Assembly: GCF_014493765.1 (NCBI RefSeq) | Contig: NZ_JACTVJ010000007.1 | Coordinates: forward strand, 124,001 to 188,000 | DNA from: Streptomyces polyasparticus | GTDB taxonomy: Bacteria > Actinomycetota > Actinomycetes > Streptomycetales > Streptomycetaceae | DNA length: 64,000 bases | Direction: 5' to 3' | Shown here: in pieces, positions 47,374 to 56,840 of the stretch | Layout: each line of letters opens with the position of its first letter | Numbering within the stretch: the first letter of the stretch is position 1 | The notes under the pieces: model-generated | The model's input: the letters and a program-made list of their open reading frames with translations, nothing else | The model's database searches: none | What the model was told of the DNA's origin: nothing | Translations under genes and position numbers: made by a program

Positions 47374-48423
47374 ACCCCGCTCCGCCAGCCACTTCCTGGG
47401 GTCGACCCCCGACCCCAGGTACGGCGTGAGCCGGATCTCGAAGTGCAGATGCGGGCCGGTCGAGTTGCCGGTCGTGCCCGCCTGCCCGAGCCACTGTCCC
47501 GGGCGCACCTTGTCGCCCTGGTCGACGGCGGCGGAGGCGAGATGGGCGTACTGCGAGTAGTAGCCGCCGGGGTGCTTGACCAGGACCTCCATCCCGAATC
47601 CGCCGCCGCACGACACCTTCACCACCCGCCCGGCGCCGATCGCCCGCACCGGCTCCCCGATGCCCACGGCGAAGTCCTGCCCGGTGTGCCGGTTGGCCCA
47701 GCGGTCACCGCCGCTGCCGAAGCCGGCGGAGAGTTCATACGTCTCGACCGGTGTGACCCACGTGCGGCCCTTCGGCAGCGAAGGCTGGTCGAGACGTACG
47801 GCACCACGGCAGGCACCCGCCGCGACCTGGGCGTCCGCCTCGCCCTGCAGCGTCCACCGGGCGTCCTCGAGCTTCTTCTCGATCCCGTTCTTCAACGAGG
47901 CGAGCCGGACCCGGCGTTCGTCCAGGGAGTGCCAGGCGGCCGCGGCGCGCTGCCGGTCCGCGTCGAGCCGGCGGGCGGTGCGCTGGGTCTTGTCGATCAG
48001 ATGGTTCATGGCCTGCTGGGCCTGCAGCGCGACCCGCTGACCCCGCATCACCTCGTCCGGATCGTCGGCGAGCAGCAGCTGCGCGGTGTACGGGATCTCG
48101 CCGCCGCTGCGGTACTGGCCGCGCGCGATCCGCCCCAACTCGGCGTTCAGGATCTTCAGTTCACGCCGCTGCTTCGCCAGGAGCCCCTCCAGGCGCTGGG
48201 CCTTCGCGCGCTCGGCCTCGGCGGCCCGCCGCCCCCGTTCGTACTCCTGTGTCGCCTTCGCCGCGTCCTCGAGCAGCCGCGCCACCTTGCCGCTGGTCCC
48301 CGGCCCATGGCCGTGGTCGCCCGGCGCCTCCGGGTCCGAGTCGGCCTCGGAGGTGCTCGCGAGCGCCAGCAGCAGGGCGCCCATGAGGAATACGGACGGA
48401 GCACGACGCGGCATCAGGACCAT
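47362..48423 (-). CDS. Secreted M23 (LytM-type) zinc endopeptidase with coiled-coil (353 aa)
   Basis: The signal peptide (SVFLMGALLLALASTSE) leads into a long charged coiled-coil (residues about 55-195; KVARLLEDAAKATQEYERGRR, RTARRLDADRQRAAAAWHSLDERR). The C-terminal lytic domain has HxxxD in RHTGQDFAVGIG and HxH in GPHLHFEIR, the full M23 zinc site. This is the RipA/EnvC-like cell-wall hydrolase or activator design. ATG 48423 is chosen because the signal starts there; the longer frame upstream is low-complexity. Its last codons and stop are duplicated. Confidence 0.92.
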   Translation of the reverse strand: MVLMPRRAPSVFLMGALLLALASTSEADSDPEAPGDHGHGPGTSGKVARLLEDAAKATQEYERGRRAAEAERAKAQRLEGLLAKQRRELKILNAELGRIARGQYRSGGEIPYTAQLLLADDPDEVMRGQRVALQAQQAMNHLIDKTQRTARRLDADRQRAAAAWHSLDERRVRLASLKNGIEKKLEDARWTLQGEADAQVAAGACRGAVRLDQPSLPKGRTWVTPVETYELSAGFGSGGDRWANRHTGQDFAVGIGEPVRAIGAGRVVKVSCGGGFGMEVLVKHPGGYYSQYAHLASAAVDQGDKVRPGQWLGQAGTTGNSTGPHLHFEIRLTPYLGSGVDPRKWLAERGVKL

Positions 48424-48553
48424 GCACGGATCGTCACCCGCCGGTTGACGCCACGCGCGGACGGACAAGGCCACCGGGGTGACCCTTGCCCCATACGGGG
48501 TCGGGGAGTTGAGCCGAACAGTGGTCCCGGGGTTTGGGCCGCGGACGAGCCGA

Positions 48554-48628
48554 CGTGCTTCAGCCGCGGACACGCCCGCGTGCTTCAACTGCGGGCTGGC
48601 CCGCGTGCTTCAACTGCGGACAAGCGTG
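48554..48628. repeat. 25-bp tandem repeats flanking a parS site
   Basis: Units start at 48554, 48579 and 48604 (related to CGTGCTTCAACTGCGG plus nine bases). A fourth, partial unit starting at 48629 merges into the parS palindrome. The array sits between the M23 start and the histidine-kinase stop. Confidence 0.92.
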
Positions 48629-48630
48629 CG

Positions 48631-48646
48631 TGTTTCACGTGAAACC
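48631..48646. other. parS site (ParB binding)
   Basis: TGTTTCACGTGAAACC contains the perfect 14-base palindrome GTTTCACGTGAAAC (48632-48645), the Streptomyces parS core. It lies in the intergenic region 33 bases downstream of the histidine-kinase stop. Confidence 0.95.
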
Positions 48647-48677
48647 ACGCCCCCATCACGGGAAACCCGGGGCGCTG

Positions 48678-50504
48678 TCAGTGCGGCGCCTGCCACACCA
48701 CCGTCGTCCCGGCACCGTCCGACCCGATCCCCGGCCCGTACCAGCTGTCGCCGCCCAGGGACTCGGCCCGCCGCTTGAGGTTCTTCAGGCCGCTGCGCCG
48801 GCCGCCCTCCGGGATGCCGACCCCGTCGTCGGCCACGGTCAGCCGTACGCCTTCGCGGCCGTCCGGCAGTTCGGCCTGGGCGTCGACCACGACCTCGATC
48901 CGACCGGCCTCCGCATGCCGGAAGGCATTGGAGAGCGCCTCGCGCAGCGCGGCGATCAGGTTCTTGCCGGTCAGCTCGCCGACCAGGGTGTCCACCGGAC
49001 CGAGGAAACGGTGCGCGGGCTTGAACCCCAGGGGCACCGCCGCCATGTTGATCTCCCTGAGCACCCGGGTGCGCAGCCCGGAGGGCGCCTCCGCGGGACC
49101 CTGCTGCAGCGCGAAGATCGCGGTGCGGATCTCCTGGATGGTGACGTCGAGTTCGTCCACGGCCTTGCCGACCCCGGTCTTGACCTCGGGCACGATCGAG
49201 CGCCGCTGCGCGCTCTCCAGCATCATGCCGGTGGCGAACAGCCGCTGGATCACCAGATCGTGCAGGTCACGGGCGATACGGTCGCGGTCCTCGAAGACCG
49301 CGAGCCGCTCACGGTCGCGCTGCGCCTCGGCCATCATCAGGGCGAGCGCGGCCTGCGCGGCGAACTGCACGGCGAGGGTCTTCTCGGCCTCGGTGTACGG
49401 CTGCGCGCCGCACACGCGCGGCGCCGCGAGCACCCCGAGCACCCGGCCGCCGCTCTCCAGCGGAAGGAACATGGTGGGCCCGTACGCGCGGGCCAGCTCG
49501 GTGATCAGCCGGTCGTCGGTCGCGGCGTCGTCGATGAACACCGGCTCGCCGCCGAGCACCAGATCGACGACGGGGGACTCGGGCGGCACGAGCAGGCCGA
49601 GGGCGGAGGAGGGCCCGCGCTCGGTGGACTCGGCCACGATCTCCAGGCCGCCCTCCTCGGCGGTGAGCAGCACGAAGGCGGCCGAGGCATTGGCGAGCTT
49701 GCGTGCCTGTTCGGCCACGACGGTGAGGGATTCATCGGCGTCGGCGCCGGACAGGAGCGCGGTGGTGACCGCCACGGATCCGTCGATCCAGCGCTCGCGC
49801 TGCCGGGTCGCCTCGTAGAGCCGGGCGTTGCCGATCTGGATGCCGGCCTCGGTCGCGAGCACCTTGACCATGTGCAGGTCGTAGACGCTGAAGCTGCCGC
49901 CGCCCTGCTTCTCGGTCAGATACAGATTGCCGAAGACCTCGCCGCCCACCCGGATCGGTACGCCGAGGAAGGTCCGCATCGGCGGGTGGTTCGGCGGGAA
50001 GCCGACCGAGCGCGGGTCCTTGGTCAGATCGTCGAGCCGTACCGTCGCCGGATCCTTGATCAGCGCACCGAGCAGCCCGCTCCTGCCGTCCGGCAGCGCG
50101 CCGATCAGCTCCCGGTGCTGCTGCGGAATGCCGTACGTGACGAAGTCCGCGAGCCCGTCGCCCTTGTCGTTGATCACGCCGATCGCCGCGTACTTGGCGC
50201 CGGTCAGACTGGCCGCCGTCTCCGCGATGCGGTCGAGCGTGGTGTGCAGATCGAGCCCGCTGCCCACGGACACCATCGCTTCGAGGAGCTGCGGCAAACG
50301 GGCCGCGAGCTCCTCGGGAAGCGACTGCAGACTGCGCGCGGCCTGCTCCGCGGCGGCCGTCCCGGTGACGTCCCGCTCCGGGAAGGGAGGGGGGTTCTCG
50401 GGCCGGTCCTCGGGCCGACCTTCTGACAGGTCTCCGGGCCGGCCCTCGGAGAGCTCTCCGGGCAGGTCTTCGGGCAGATCTTCAGGGGCGGCGGGGGCTT
50501 GCAT
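48678..50504 (-). CDS. GAF-GAF sensor histidine kinase, DevS/DosT-like (608 aa)
   Basis: After a 60-residue Pro/Glu/Asp-rich low-complexity start (PEDLPEDLPGELSEGRPGD) come two GAF domains (about 75-220 and 245-400) and a HisKA_3 dimerisation domain with phospho-acceptor His in DRDRIARDLHDLVIQRLFATGM. The HATPase_c domain shows LREALSNAFRHAEAG and LTVADDGVGIPEGGRRSGLKNL. There is no membrane segment. The organisation matches DevS/DosT-type oxygen, NO or redox kinases; no heme ligand can be confirmed by eye. It lies next to the cyd genes. No response regulator gene is adjacent. Confidence 0.9.
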   Translation of the reverse strand: MQAPAAPEDLPEDLPGELSEGRPGDLSEGRPEDRPENPPPFPERDVTGTAAAEQAARSLQSLPEELAARLPQLLEAMVSVGSGLDLHTTLDRIAETAASLTGAKYAAIGVINDKGDGLADFVTYGIPQQHRELIGALPDGRSGLLGALIKDPATVRLDDLTKDPRSVGFPPNHPPMRTFLGVPIRVGGEVFGNLYLTEKQGGGSFSVYDLHMVKVLATEAGIQIGNARLYEATRQRERWIDGSVAVTTALLSGADADESLTVVAEQARKLANASAAFVLLTAEEGGLEIVAESTERGPSSALGLLVPPESPVVDLVLGGEPVFIDDAATDDRLITELARAYGPTMFLPLESGGRVLGVLAAPRVCGAQPYTEAEKTLAVQFAAQAALALMMAEAQRDRERLAVFEDRDRIARDLHDLVIQRLFATGMMLESAQRRSIVPEVKTGVGKAVDELDVTIQEIRTAIFALQQGPAEAPSGLRTRVLREINMAAVPLGFKPAHRFLGPVDTLVGELTGKNLIAALREALSNAFRHAEAGRIEVVVDAQAELPDGREGVRLTVADDGVGIPEGGRRSGLKNLKRRAESLGGDSWYGPGIGSDGAGTTVVWQAPH

Positions 50505-50562
50505 GCCTTGAGCCTAGTTAGTCCGAATTTCAGAGGAAAGTCGGGTACGGCCCGCTGCCCGC

Positions 50563-50618
50563 CCTGCCCGCCCCGGCCTGCCCGCCCCGGCCTGCCCGCC
50601 CCGGCCTGCCCGCCCCGG
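50563..50618. repeat. Four perfect 14-bp tandem repeats after the cydDC stop
   Basis: CCTGCCCGCCCCGG occurs at 50563, 50577, 50591 and 50605 without a mismatch. The array lies 5 bases beyond the leftward cydDC stop (TAG, 50626-50624). Confidence 0.95.
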
Positions 50619-50623
50619 CGGTC

Positions 50624-53600
50624 CTACCCGACCAGGACCTCCGCCTCCCGCTCCCTCTCCGCCATCCTCCGCAGCGGCCCGTCCACCGCGATCAGCTCGG
50701 CGTACGCGCCCTGCTGCACCACCCGCCCGTGCTCCAGGACCAGCACCTCGTCCACCGCGTCGAGCCCGGCGAGCCGGTGTGTGATCAGCACAGTCGCCGT
50801 GCCCTCGGTCGCCGCCAGCAGATCGGCGGTCAGGGCATCGGCGGTCGGCAGGTCGAGATGCTCGGCAGGCTCGTCCAGGACGAGGACGGGGAAGCGGGCG
50901 AGGAGCGCCCGCGCCAGCGCGAGCCGCTGCCGCTGGCCGCCCGAGAGCCGCGCCCCGTGCTCGCCCACGAGCGTGTCCAGACCGTCGGGCAGCGAGTCCA
51001 CCCAGTCCAGGAGCCGCGCCTGCGCCAGCGCCTCGCGCAGCTCGGCGTCGGTGGCGTCGGTCCGGGCCAGGCGCAGGTTCTCCCGTACGGAGCTGTCGAA
51101 GAGGTGCGCGTCCTGGGCGCAGAGCCCGACGCGCCGCCGTACCGCGTCGCTGTGCATCCGGTACGCGTCCACGTCGGCCAGCGTGTACGTACCGCTCCGG
51201 GCGTCGAGGAACCGCAGCAGCACCTGCGCGAGCGTGGTCTTGCCGGACCCGGACGGGCCCACGACCGCGATCCGCCGCCCCTGCCGCAGGGTCAGATCGA
51301 CGCCGGCGAGCGCGTCCCGGTCCTGGCCGGGGTGGCGGGCCGAGATCCCCCGCAGATGCAGCGGGAAGGGCTCGGCGGGCGTCTTGGCGGGCACCGCGGG
51401 CTCGTGCACGGGCTCGGGTGCGTCGAGCACCTCGAAGACCCGCTCCGCACTGCGCCGCACCCGCTGCCGGTACTGCACGGCGAGCGGCAGTCCGGTGACG
51501 GCCTCGAATGCGGCCAGCGGAGTGAGGACGACGACGGCGAGCGCCACTCCGCTCAGCCTTCCGTCCCCGACCGCGGCCACCCCGACGGCCCCGGCGGCGA
51601 CCACGGTGAGCCCGCAGATCACGGCGCTGAGCCCGGCCCCGAGCGCGGTCGCCCCCGCACCTCGCGAGGCGATCCGGGTCAGCTCGGCGTCGGCGACGCG
51701 CGCCTTCTCCGTACGGTCGGGAAGGGCGCCCGCGACCGTCAACTCGGCCGTCCCGGTGAGCAGATCGGCCACCCGCGTCGAGAGCACCCCGCGCGCGGGG
51801 GCGAGGCGCCGCTCGGCCCGGCGGGCCACGAGTCCGCTCAGCCACGGCACCCCGACCCCGGCGAGCAGCAGTCCGGCGGCGAGCAGCGCCCCGGCCTCGG
51901 GCAGCAGCCACGCGGTGAACCCGGCCGCGCCCACCCCTACGACCAGTGCGGCCCCCGCCGGCAGCAGCCAGCGCAGCCAGTAGTCCTGCAGTGCGTCCAC
52001 ATCGCCGACGAGGCGGGCGAGGAGGTCCCCGCGCCGGGTCTTGCGCAGCCCGGCGGGCGCGAGCCGTTCGAGCCGCTGGTAGACGGCAACCCGGGTGTCG
52101 GCCAGCATCCGCAGCACGGCGTCATGGGTGACCAGGCGCTCGGCGTACCGGAAGACCGCGCGGCCGATGCCGAAGGCGCGGGTAGCGGTGACGGCCACCA
52201 TGAGGTGAAGGACGGGCGGCTGCAGCGAGGCCTTCGAGATCAGCCAGCCGGAGGTGGCCATCAGACCGACGGCGCTGCCGAGCGCGAGGCTGCCGAGGAA
52301 GAGTCCGAGCAACAGCCGCCCGCTGCGCGCGCCGGCCATGTTCCGTACGCGGGCGAGAACGCCGTGTGCGACGACGGGCTCGTCGAAGTCCTCCGCCACG
52401 GGGGCCGCGGCCAGCCCTTCGCCTCCGGCGGCGGCCTCGGCGAGACCCTCCCGTACCGCCGCGGCCGAAGCGGGCGTGGTCAACTCCGCTGCCGGGGCGC
52501 CGCCTTCGACCCGCACCACCCGGTCCGCGACCGCGAGCAGCGCCGGCCGGTGCACCACGAGCAGCACGGTCCGGCCCACCGCGAGACGCCGTACGGCCTC
52601 CACGATCTGTGCCTCGGTGGCCCCGTCGAGCGCGGCCGTCGGCTCGTCGAGCAGCAGGACGGGACGGTCCGCGAGGAACGCCCGTGCCAATGCGAGCCGT
52701 TGCTTCTGTCCGGCCGAGAGTCCGGCCCCCTCCTCGCCGAGCCGCGTGGCGAGGCCCTCGGGCAGCGCGTCCACGAACTCCAGCGCGCCGGCATCCTGGA
52801 GCGCCTGCCGCACCTGCTCATCGGTGGCGTCCGGCCGCGCGAGCCGTACGTTCTCCGCCAGCGTCCCCGCGAACATGTGCGGGCGCTGCGGCACCCACGC
52901 CACCTGCTCGTGCCACGCACCGGGTGCCACGGACGCGAGGTCGGTCCCGCCGACCCGGATACGTCCCTCGTCGGGCCGTACGAAACCGAGCACGGCGGCC
53001 AGCAAGGTGGACTTGCCCGCACCGCTCGGCCCGACGAGTGCCACGGTCTCGCCCTCGCCGACCGTGAACGACACGTTCTCCACGGCCGCCGTAGCGCGCC
53101 CGGGGTAGCGCACGGTGACGCCCTCGACGCTCAACTCGCCGCGCGGCGCAGGACCTTCACCGGTGGCTGGCAGCGGTGTCTCCAGGACCTCGAAGATTTC
53201 CTCGGCGGCCGCGAGTCCCTCCGCCGCCGCGTGGTACTGCGCGCCGACCTGCCGCAGCGGCAGATACGCCTCGGGCGCAAGCACCAGGACGACCAGACCG
53301 ATGTAGAGGTCCAACTCGCCGTGCACGAGCCGCATCCCGATCGTCACCGCGACCAGCGCGACCGACAGGGTGGCGAGCAGTTCCAGGGCGAAGGAGGAGA
53401 TGAAGGCGATCCGCAGGGTGCGCATCGTGGCCTGCCGGTACTCACCGGTGATCTTCCGGATCGACTCGGCCTGCGCCTTGGCTCGCCCGAACACCTTCAG
53501 CGTCGGCAGGCCCGCGACCACGTCGAGGAAGTGCCCGGAGAGCCGCGAGAGCAGCTTCCACTGACGGTCCATACGGGTCTGCGTGGCCATCCCGATGAGG

Positions 53601-54127
53601 ATCATGAACAGCGGAATCAGCGGCAGCGTGACCACGATGATCGCCGCGGAGACCCAGTCCTCGGTCACGATCCGCGCGAGCACCGCGACCGGCACGACGA
53701 TGGCGAGCCCCAACTGGGGCAGATAGCGGGCGAAGTAGTCGTCCAGCGCATCCACTCCGCGGGTGGCGAGCGCGACCAGCGAGCCGGTCCGCTGACCGCT
53801 CAGCCATCCCGGTCCCAGCGCGGTCGCCCGCCCGAGCAGCCTCCCCCTCAGCTCGGACTTCACCGCCGCACTGGCCTTGTGCGCGGCCAGCTCCGTGAGC
53901 CAGCCGACGAGCCCGCGCCCCACGGCCACAGCCGCGAGCAGCAACAAGGGGGTGCGCAACTCCCCAGTGGAAAGCCCCTGTTCGAAGCCGCCCACCACGA
54001 TCTCGGCGATCAGCATCGCCTGCGCGATGACCAGACCGGCCCCCGCGAGTCCGAGCACCACGATGGCGATGAGGAAGAGGCGGGTGGCCTGCGCGTAGCG
54101 CATGAGGCGCGGATCGACCGGTTTCAC
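50624..54127 (-). CDS. cydDC: CydD-CydC fusion, heterodimeric ABC exporter for cytochrome bd assembly (1167 aa)
   Basis: Two complete ABC exporter halves are fused. The first has a membrane domain (residues about 15-310), Walker A GPSGAGKSTLLA, signature LSAGQKQRLALARAF and Walker B LLLDEPTAALD. The second has a membrane domain (about 600-860), Walker A GPSGSGKTTLAQ, signature LSGGQRQRLALARALL and Walker B LVLDEPAEHLD. CydDC exports cysteine/glutathione-type thiols needed for cytochrome bd. Separate cydC and cydD genes are usual; a fused gene is common in actinobacteria. The GTG start at 54127, with GGAGG 8 bases upstream, lies inside a parS site. Confidence 0.95.
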   Translation of the reverse strand: MKPVDPRLMRYAQATRLFLIAIVVLGLAGAGLVIAQAMLIAEIVVGGFEQGLSTGELRTPLLLLAAVAVGRGLVGWLTELAAHKASAAVKSELRGRLLGRATALGPGWLSGQRTGSLVALATRGVDALDDYFARYLPQLGLAIVVPVAVLARIVTEDWVSAAIIVVTLPLIPLFMILIGMATQTRMDRQWKLLSRLSGHFLDVVAGLPTLKVFGRAKAQAESIRKITGEYRQATMRTLRIAFISSFALELLATLSVALVAVTIGMRLVHGELDLYIGLVVLVLAPEAYLPLRQVGAQYHAAAEGLAAAEEIFEVLETPLPATGEGPAPRGELSVEGVTVRYPGRATAAVENVSFTVGEGETVALVGPSGAGKSTLLAAVLGFVRPDEGRIRVGGTDLASVAPGAWHEQVAWVPQRPHMFAGTLAENVRLARPDATDEQVRQALQDAGALEFVDALPEGLATRLGEEGAGLSAGQKQRLALARAFLADRPVLLLDEPTAALDGATEAQIVEAVRRLAVGRTVLLVVHRPALLAVADRVVRVEGGAPAAELTTPASAAAVREGLAEAAAGGEGLAAAPVAEDFDEPVVAHGVLARVRNMAGARSGRLLLGLFLGSLALGSAVGLMATSGWLISKASLQPPVLHLMVAVTATRAFGIGRAVFRYAERLVTHDAVLRMLADTRVAVYQRLERLAPAGLRKTRRGDLLARLVGDVDALQDYWLRWLLPAGAALVVGVGAAGFTAWLLPEAGALLAAGLLLAGVGVPWLSGLVARRAERRLAPARGVLSTRVADLLTGTAELTVAGALPDRTEKARVADAELTRIASRGAGATALGAGLSAVICGLTVVAAGAVGVAAVGDGRLSGVALAVVVLTPLAAFEAVTGLPLAVQYRQRVRRSAERVFEVLDAPEPVHEPAVPAKTPAEPFPLHLRGISARHPGQDRDALAGVDLTLRQGRRIAVVGPSGSGKTTLAQVLLRFLDARSGTYTLADVDAYRMHSDAVRRRVGLCAQDAHLFDSSVRENLRLARTDATDAELREALAQARLLDWVDSLPDGLDTLVGEHGARLSGGQRQRLALARALLARFPVLVLDEPAEHLDLPTADALTADLLAATEGTATVLITHRLAGLDAVDEVLVLEHGRVVQQGAYAELIAVDGPLRRMAEREREAEVLVG

Positions 54128-54134
54128 GTGAAAC
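54121..54134. other. parS site overlapping the cydDC start codon
   Basis: GTTTCACGTGAAAC is a perfect palindrome. Read on the minus strand, the GTG in its centre (54127-54125) is the start codon of cydDC, and GGAGG stands just outside the palindrome. Confidence 0.93.
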
Positions 54135-54223
54135 AGCCTCCATGACGAGAACCCGTACGAGAAAGAGGTGCGCCAACAGCCCTTGTCAGAGCAGGTGTTG
54201 GCGCACCCCTGTACTTCACACGC

Positions 54224-55228
54224 TCAGTGCGAGTCGGCAGCGATGTGCTGCGTACCGATCCGCTTGCGGAACACCCAGTAGGTCCAGGACTGGTAGAGCA
54301 GCACGATCGGTGTGGCCACCGCCGCGCACCAGGTCATGATCTTCAGGGTGTACGGGCTGGACGAGGCGTTGGTGACCGTGAGGTTCCACTCCTCGTTCAG
54401 CGAGGACGGCATGACGTTCGGGAAGAGCGTCAGGAACAGCATGGCCACCGCGGCCGCGATGGTGACGCCCGACAGCGCGAACGACCAGCCTTCACGCCCC
54501 ACCTTGATGGCCGCAAGCGCACCGACCAGGGCCAGCACCGCCACGATCATCGCGACGAGCGACTTGCCGTCACCGTGCGAGGCCTGGGTCCAGATCAGGA
54601 ACGCGAGCGCGAGCACGGCCGTGACCAGGCCCAGCGTGAGCGCCAGCTTGCGCGCCCGCTCCCGGATGTCGCCGACGGTCTTGAGCGCCGTGAACACCGC
54701 ACCGTGGAAGGTGAAGAGCGTCAGCGTGACCAGGCCGCCGAGGATCGCGTACGGGTTGAGCAGATCCCAGAAGTTGCCGACGTACTCCATGTCCTTGTCG
54801 ATCTTCACGCCCCGCACGATGTTGGCGAAGGCCACACCCCACAGGAGCGCCGGGATCAGCGAGGTCCAGAAGATCGCGTGCTCCCAGTTGGACTGCCACT
54901 TGTCCTCGGGCCGCTTGTGCCGGTACTCGAAGGCCACACCGCGGATGATCAGGCAGATCAGGATGAAGAGCAGCGGCAGATAGAAGCCGGAGAACAGCGT
55001 CGCGTACCACTCGGGGAACGCGGCGAAGGTGGCACCGCCGGCCGTGAGCAGCCATACCTCGTTGCCGTCCCAGACCGGCCCGATCGTGTTGATCAGGACG
55101 CGGCGTTCGGTGCGGTCACGGGCGAGCAGCTTGGTGAGGATGCCGACCCCGAAGTCGAAGCCCTCGAGGAAGAAGTAGCCGGTCCAGAGAACGGCGATCA
55201 GGACGAACCAGACGTCGTGGAGTTCCAT
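54224..55228 (-). CDS. cydB: Cytochrome bd oxidase subunit II (334 aa)
   Basis: The subunit starts MELHDVWFVLIAVLWTGYFFLEGFDFGVG and shows eight to nine helices, GPVWDGNEVWLLTAGGATFAAFPEWYA, and the EYRHK-type region FEYRHKRPEDKWQ. Subunit II stabilises the quinol-oxidising heme subunit I in the membrane. The ATG at 55228 lies 15 bases after the cydA stop, and 96 bases separate its stop from the cydDC start, so cydA-cydB-cydDC form one operon under the Rex operator. Confidence 0.96.
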   Translation of the reverse strand: MELHDVWFVLIAVLWTGYFFLEGFDFGVGILTKLLARDRTERRVLINTIGPVWDGNEVWLLTAGGATFAAFPEWYATLFSGFYLPLLFILICLIIRGVAFEYRHKRPEDKWQSNWEHAIFWTSLIPALLWGVAFANIVRGVKIDKDMEYVGNFWDLLNPYAILGGLVTLTLFTFHGAVFTALKTVGDIRERARKLALTLGLVTAVLALAFLIWTQASHGDGKSLVAMIVAVLALVGALAAIKVGREGWSFALSGVTIAAAVAMLFLTLFPNVMPSSLNEEWNLTVTNASSSPYTLKIMTWCAAVATPIVLLYQSWTYWVFRKRIGTQHIAADSH

Positions 55229-55243
55229 ATCCCTCTCCCTCCC

Positions 55244-56755
55244 TCAGTACGAGAAGGCCATCGGCCGGTCGGAGCCATCCTTGGAGTCCCCGCCGATCTT
55301 CGTGGGCGGGTTGAGGTCGTCCTCCGTGAGCTCCGGCGGTCCGGCCTTGGCGTACTTCATGAGCAGCTTGACCTCGATCACGGCGAGGGCCGCGTACAGG
55401 AGCGTGTAGATGGTCATCGAGGTGATGACCTCGCCCTGGGAGACATTGGGGGAGACGGCGGCCGCGGTCTTCATGACACCGAAGACGACCCACGGCTGGC
55501 GGCCCATCTCGGTGAAGATCCAGCCCCACGAGTTGGCGATCAGTGGGAAGAGCATGGTCCACAGGAGAAGCAGCCAGTACCACTTGCCCCACTTGGCGCT
55601 CAGCGGCTTGTTCCTGAAGAGCACGAGGTTCGGCACCTCGTCCTCACCGACCCGCAGGTGCTGCGGCAGCAGGAACTTCTTGCGGGTCAGCCAGAGCCCG
55701 AGCAGACCGATGCCGAGCGAGGCCATCCCGAACCCGATCATCCAGCGGAAACCCCAGTACGCGACGGGGATGTTCGGCCGGTAGTCGCCGGGTCCGTACT
55801 TCTCCTGCATCTCCTTCTGGAGGTCGTTGATGCCGGGGACGAAGTCGTTGAAGTTGTTGTGCGCGAGGAAGGACAGCAGGCCCGGAATCTCTATGGCGAC
55901 CTTGTTGTGCCCCTCGTCGACATCGCCGTAGGCGAAGACCGAGAAGGGCGCTTCGGTCTGGCCGTCCCACAGCGCCTCGGCCGCGGCCATCTTCATCGGC
56001 TGCTGCTCGAACATGATCTTGCCGAGGTGGTCGCCGCTGACCGCCGAGAGCACACCGCTGATGGCGAGCGTGACCAGACCGAGCCGCAGCGAGGTCTTCA
56101 TGGTCTCGATGTGCTTCTTGCGCATCAGGTGGTACGCGGCGATGCCGGCCATGAACGCGCCGCCGACCATGAAGGCGCCGGTCATGGTGTGGAACATCTG
56201 GGCGATCGCGGTGTTCTGCGTCAGGACGTGCCAGAAGTCGGTGAGTTCGGCCCGCCCCTTCTCCTCGTTGATCTTGTAGCCGACCGGGTGCTGCATCCAG
56301 GAGTTGGCAGCGAGGATGAAGTACGCGGAGAGGATGGTGCCGATCGAGACCATCCACATGCAGGCCAGGTGGATCTTCTTCGGCAGCTTGTCCCAGCCGA
56401 AGATCCACAGACCGATGAAGGTCGACTCGAAGAAGAAGGCGATCAGAGCCTCGAACGCGAGGGGAGCGCCGAAGATGTCACCGACGAAGCGCGAGTAGTC
56501 GGACCAGTTCATGCCGAACTGGAACTCCTGCAGGATGCCGGTGACGACACCCATCGCGATGTTGATCAGAAACAGCTTGCCCCAGAACTTCGTCGCCCTG
56601 AGGTACTTCTCCTTCTCGGTCCGAACCCACGCGGTCTGCAGGCCGGCCACGAGAGCGGCGAGCGAGATCGTGATGGGGACGAAAAGGAAGTGGTAGACGG
56701 TGGTGATGCCGAACTGCCATCGCGCCAGGGTCTCCGGCGCCAGAGCCAAGTCCAC
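55244..56755 (-). CDS. cydA: Cytochrome bd oxidase subunit I (503 aa)
   Basis: The heme-binding and quinol-site residues are recognisable: N-terminal WQFGITTVYHFLFVP with a heme-ligand His, GKLFLINFAMGVVTG-type segment (GKLFLINIAMGVVTG), SIGTILSAYFILAANSWMQHPVGY, and the Q-loop region with GKIMFEQQPMKMAAAEALW. Length and nine helices fit the short Q-loop type of actinobacteria. It reduces oxygen to water with quinol at low oxygen. Start GTG 56755. A perfect Rex operator lies 86 bases upstream. Confidence 0.96.
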   Translation of the reverse strand: MDLALAPETLARWQFGITTVYHFLFVPITISLAALVAGLQTAWVRTEKEKYLRATKFWGKLFLINIAMGVVTGILQEFQFGMNWSDYSRFVGDIFGAPLAFEALIAFFFESTFIGLWIFGWDKLPKKIHLACMWMVSIGTILSAYFILAANSWMQHPVGYKINEEKGRAELTDFWHVLTQNTAIAQMFHTMTGAFMVGGAFMAGIAAYHLMRKKHIETMKTSLRLGLVTLAISGVLSAVSGDHLGKIMFEQQPMKMAAAEALWDGQTEAPFSVFAYGDVDEGHNKVAIEIPGLLSFLAHNNFNDFVPGINDLQKEMQEKYGPGDYRPNIPVAYWGFRWMIGFGMASLGIGLLGLWLTRKKFLLPQHLRVGEDEVPNLVLFRNKPLSAKWGKWYWLLLLWTMLFPLIANSWGWIFTEMGRQPWVVFGVMKTAAAVSPNVSQGEVITSMTIYTLLYAALAVIEVKLLMKYAKAGPPELTEDDLNPPTKIGGDSKDGSDRPMAFSY

Positions 56756-56840
56756 GTCGTCAGTCTCCTTACGTCGCCGTGGTCACAGCGGCAGTTTGCC
56801 CCTCTGATCCCACCTATTTCGGGACCAACCAGGACACGCT

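Noticed and set aside
48541-48660. CRISPR-like array
   Set aside because: The 25-bp units are contiguous tandem repeats with no spacers and no cas genes.
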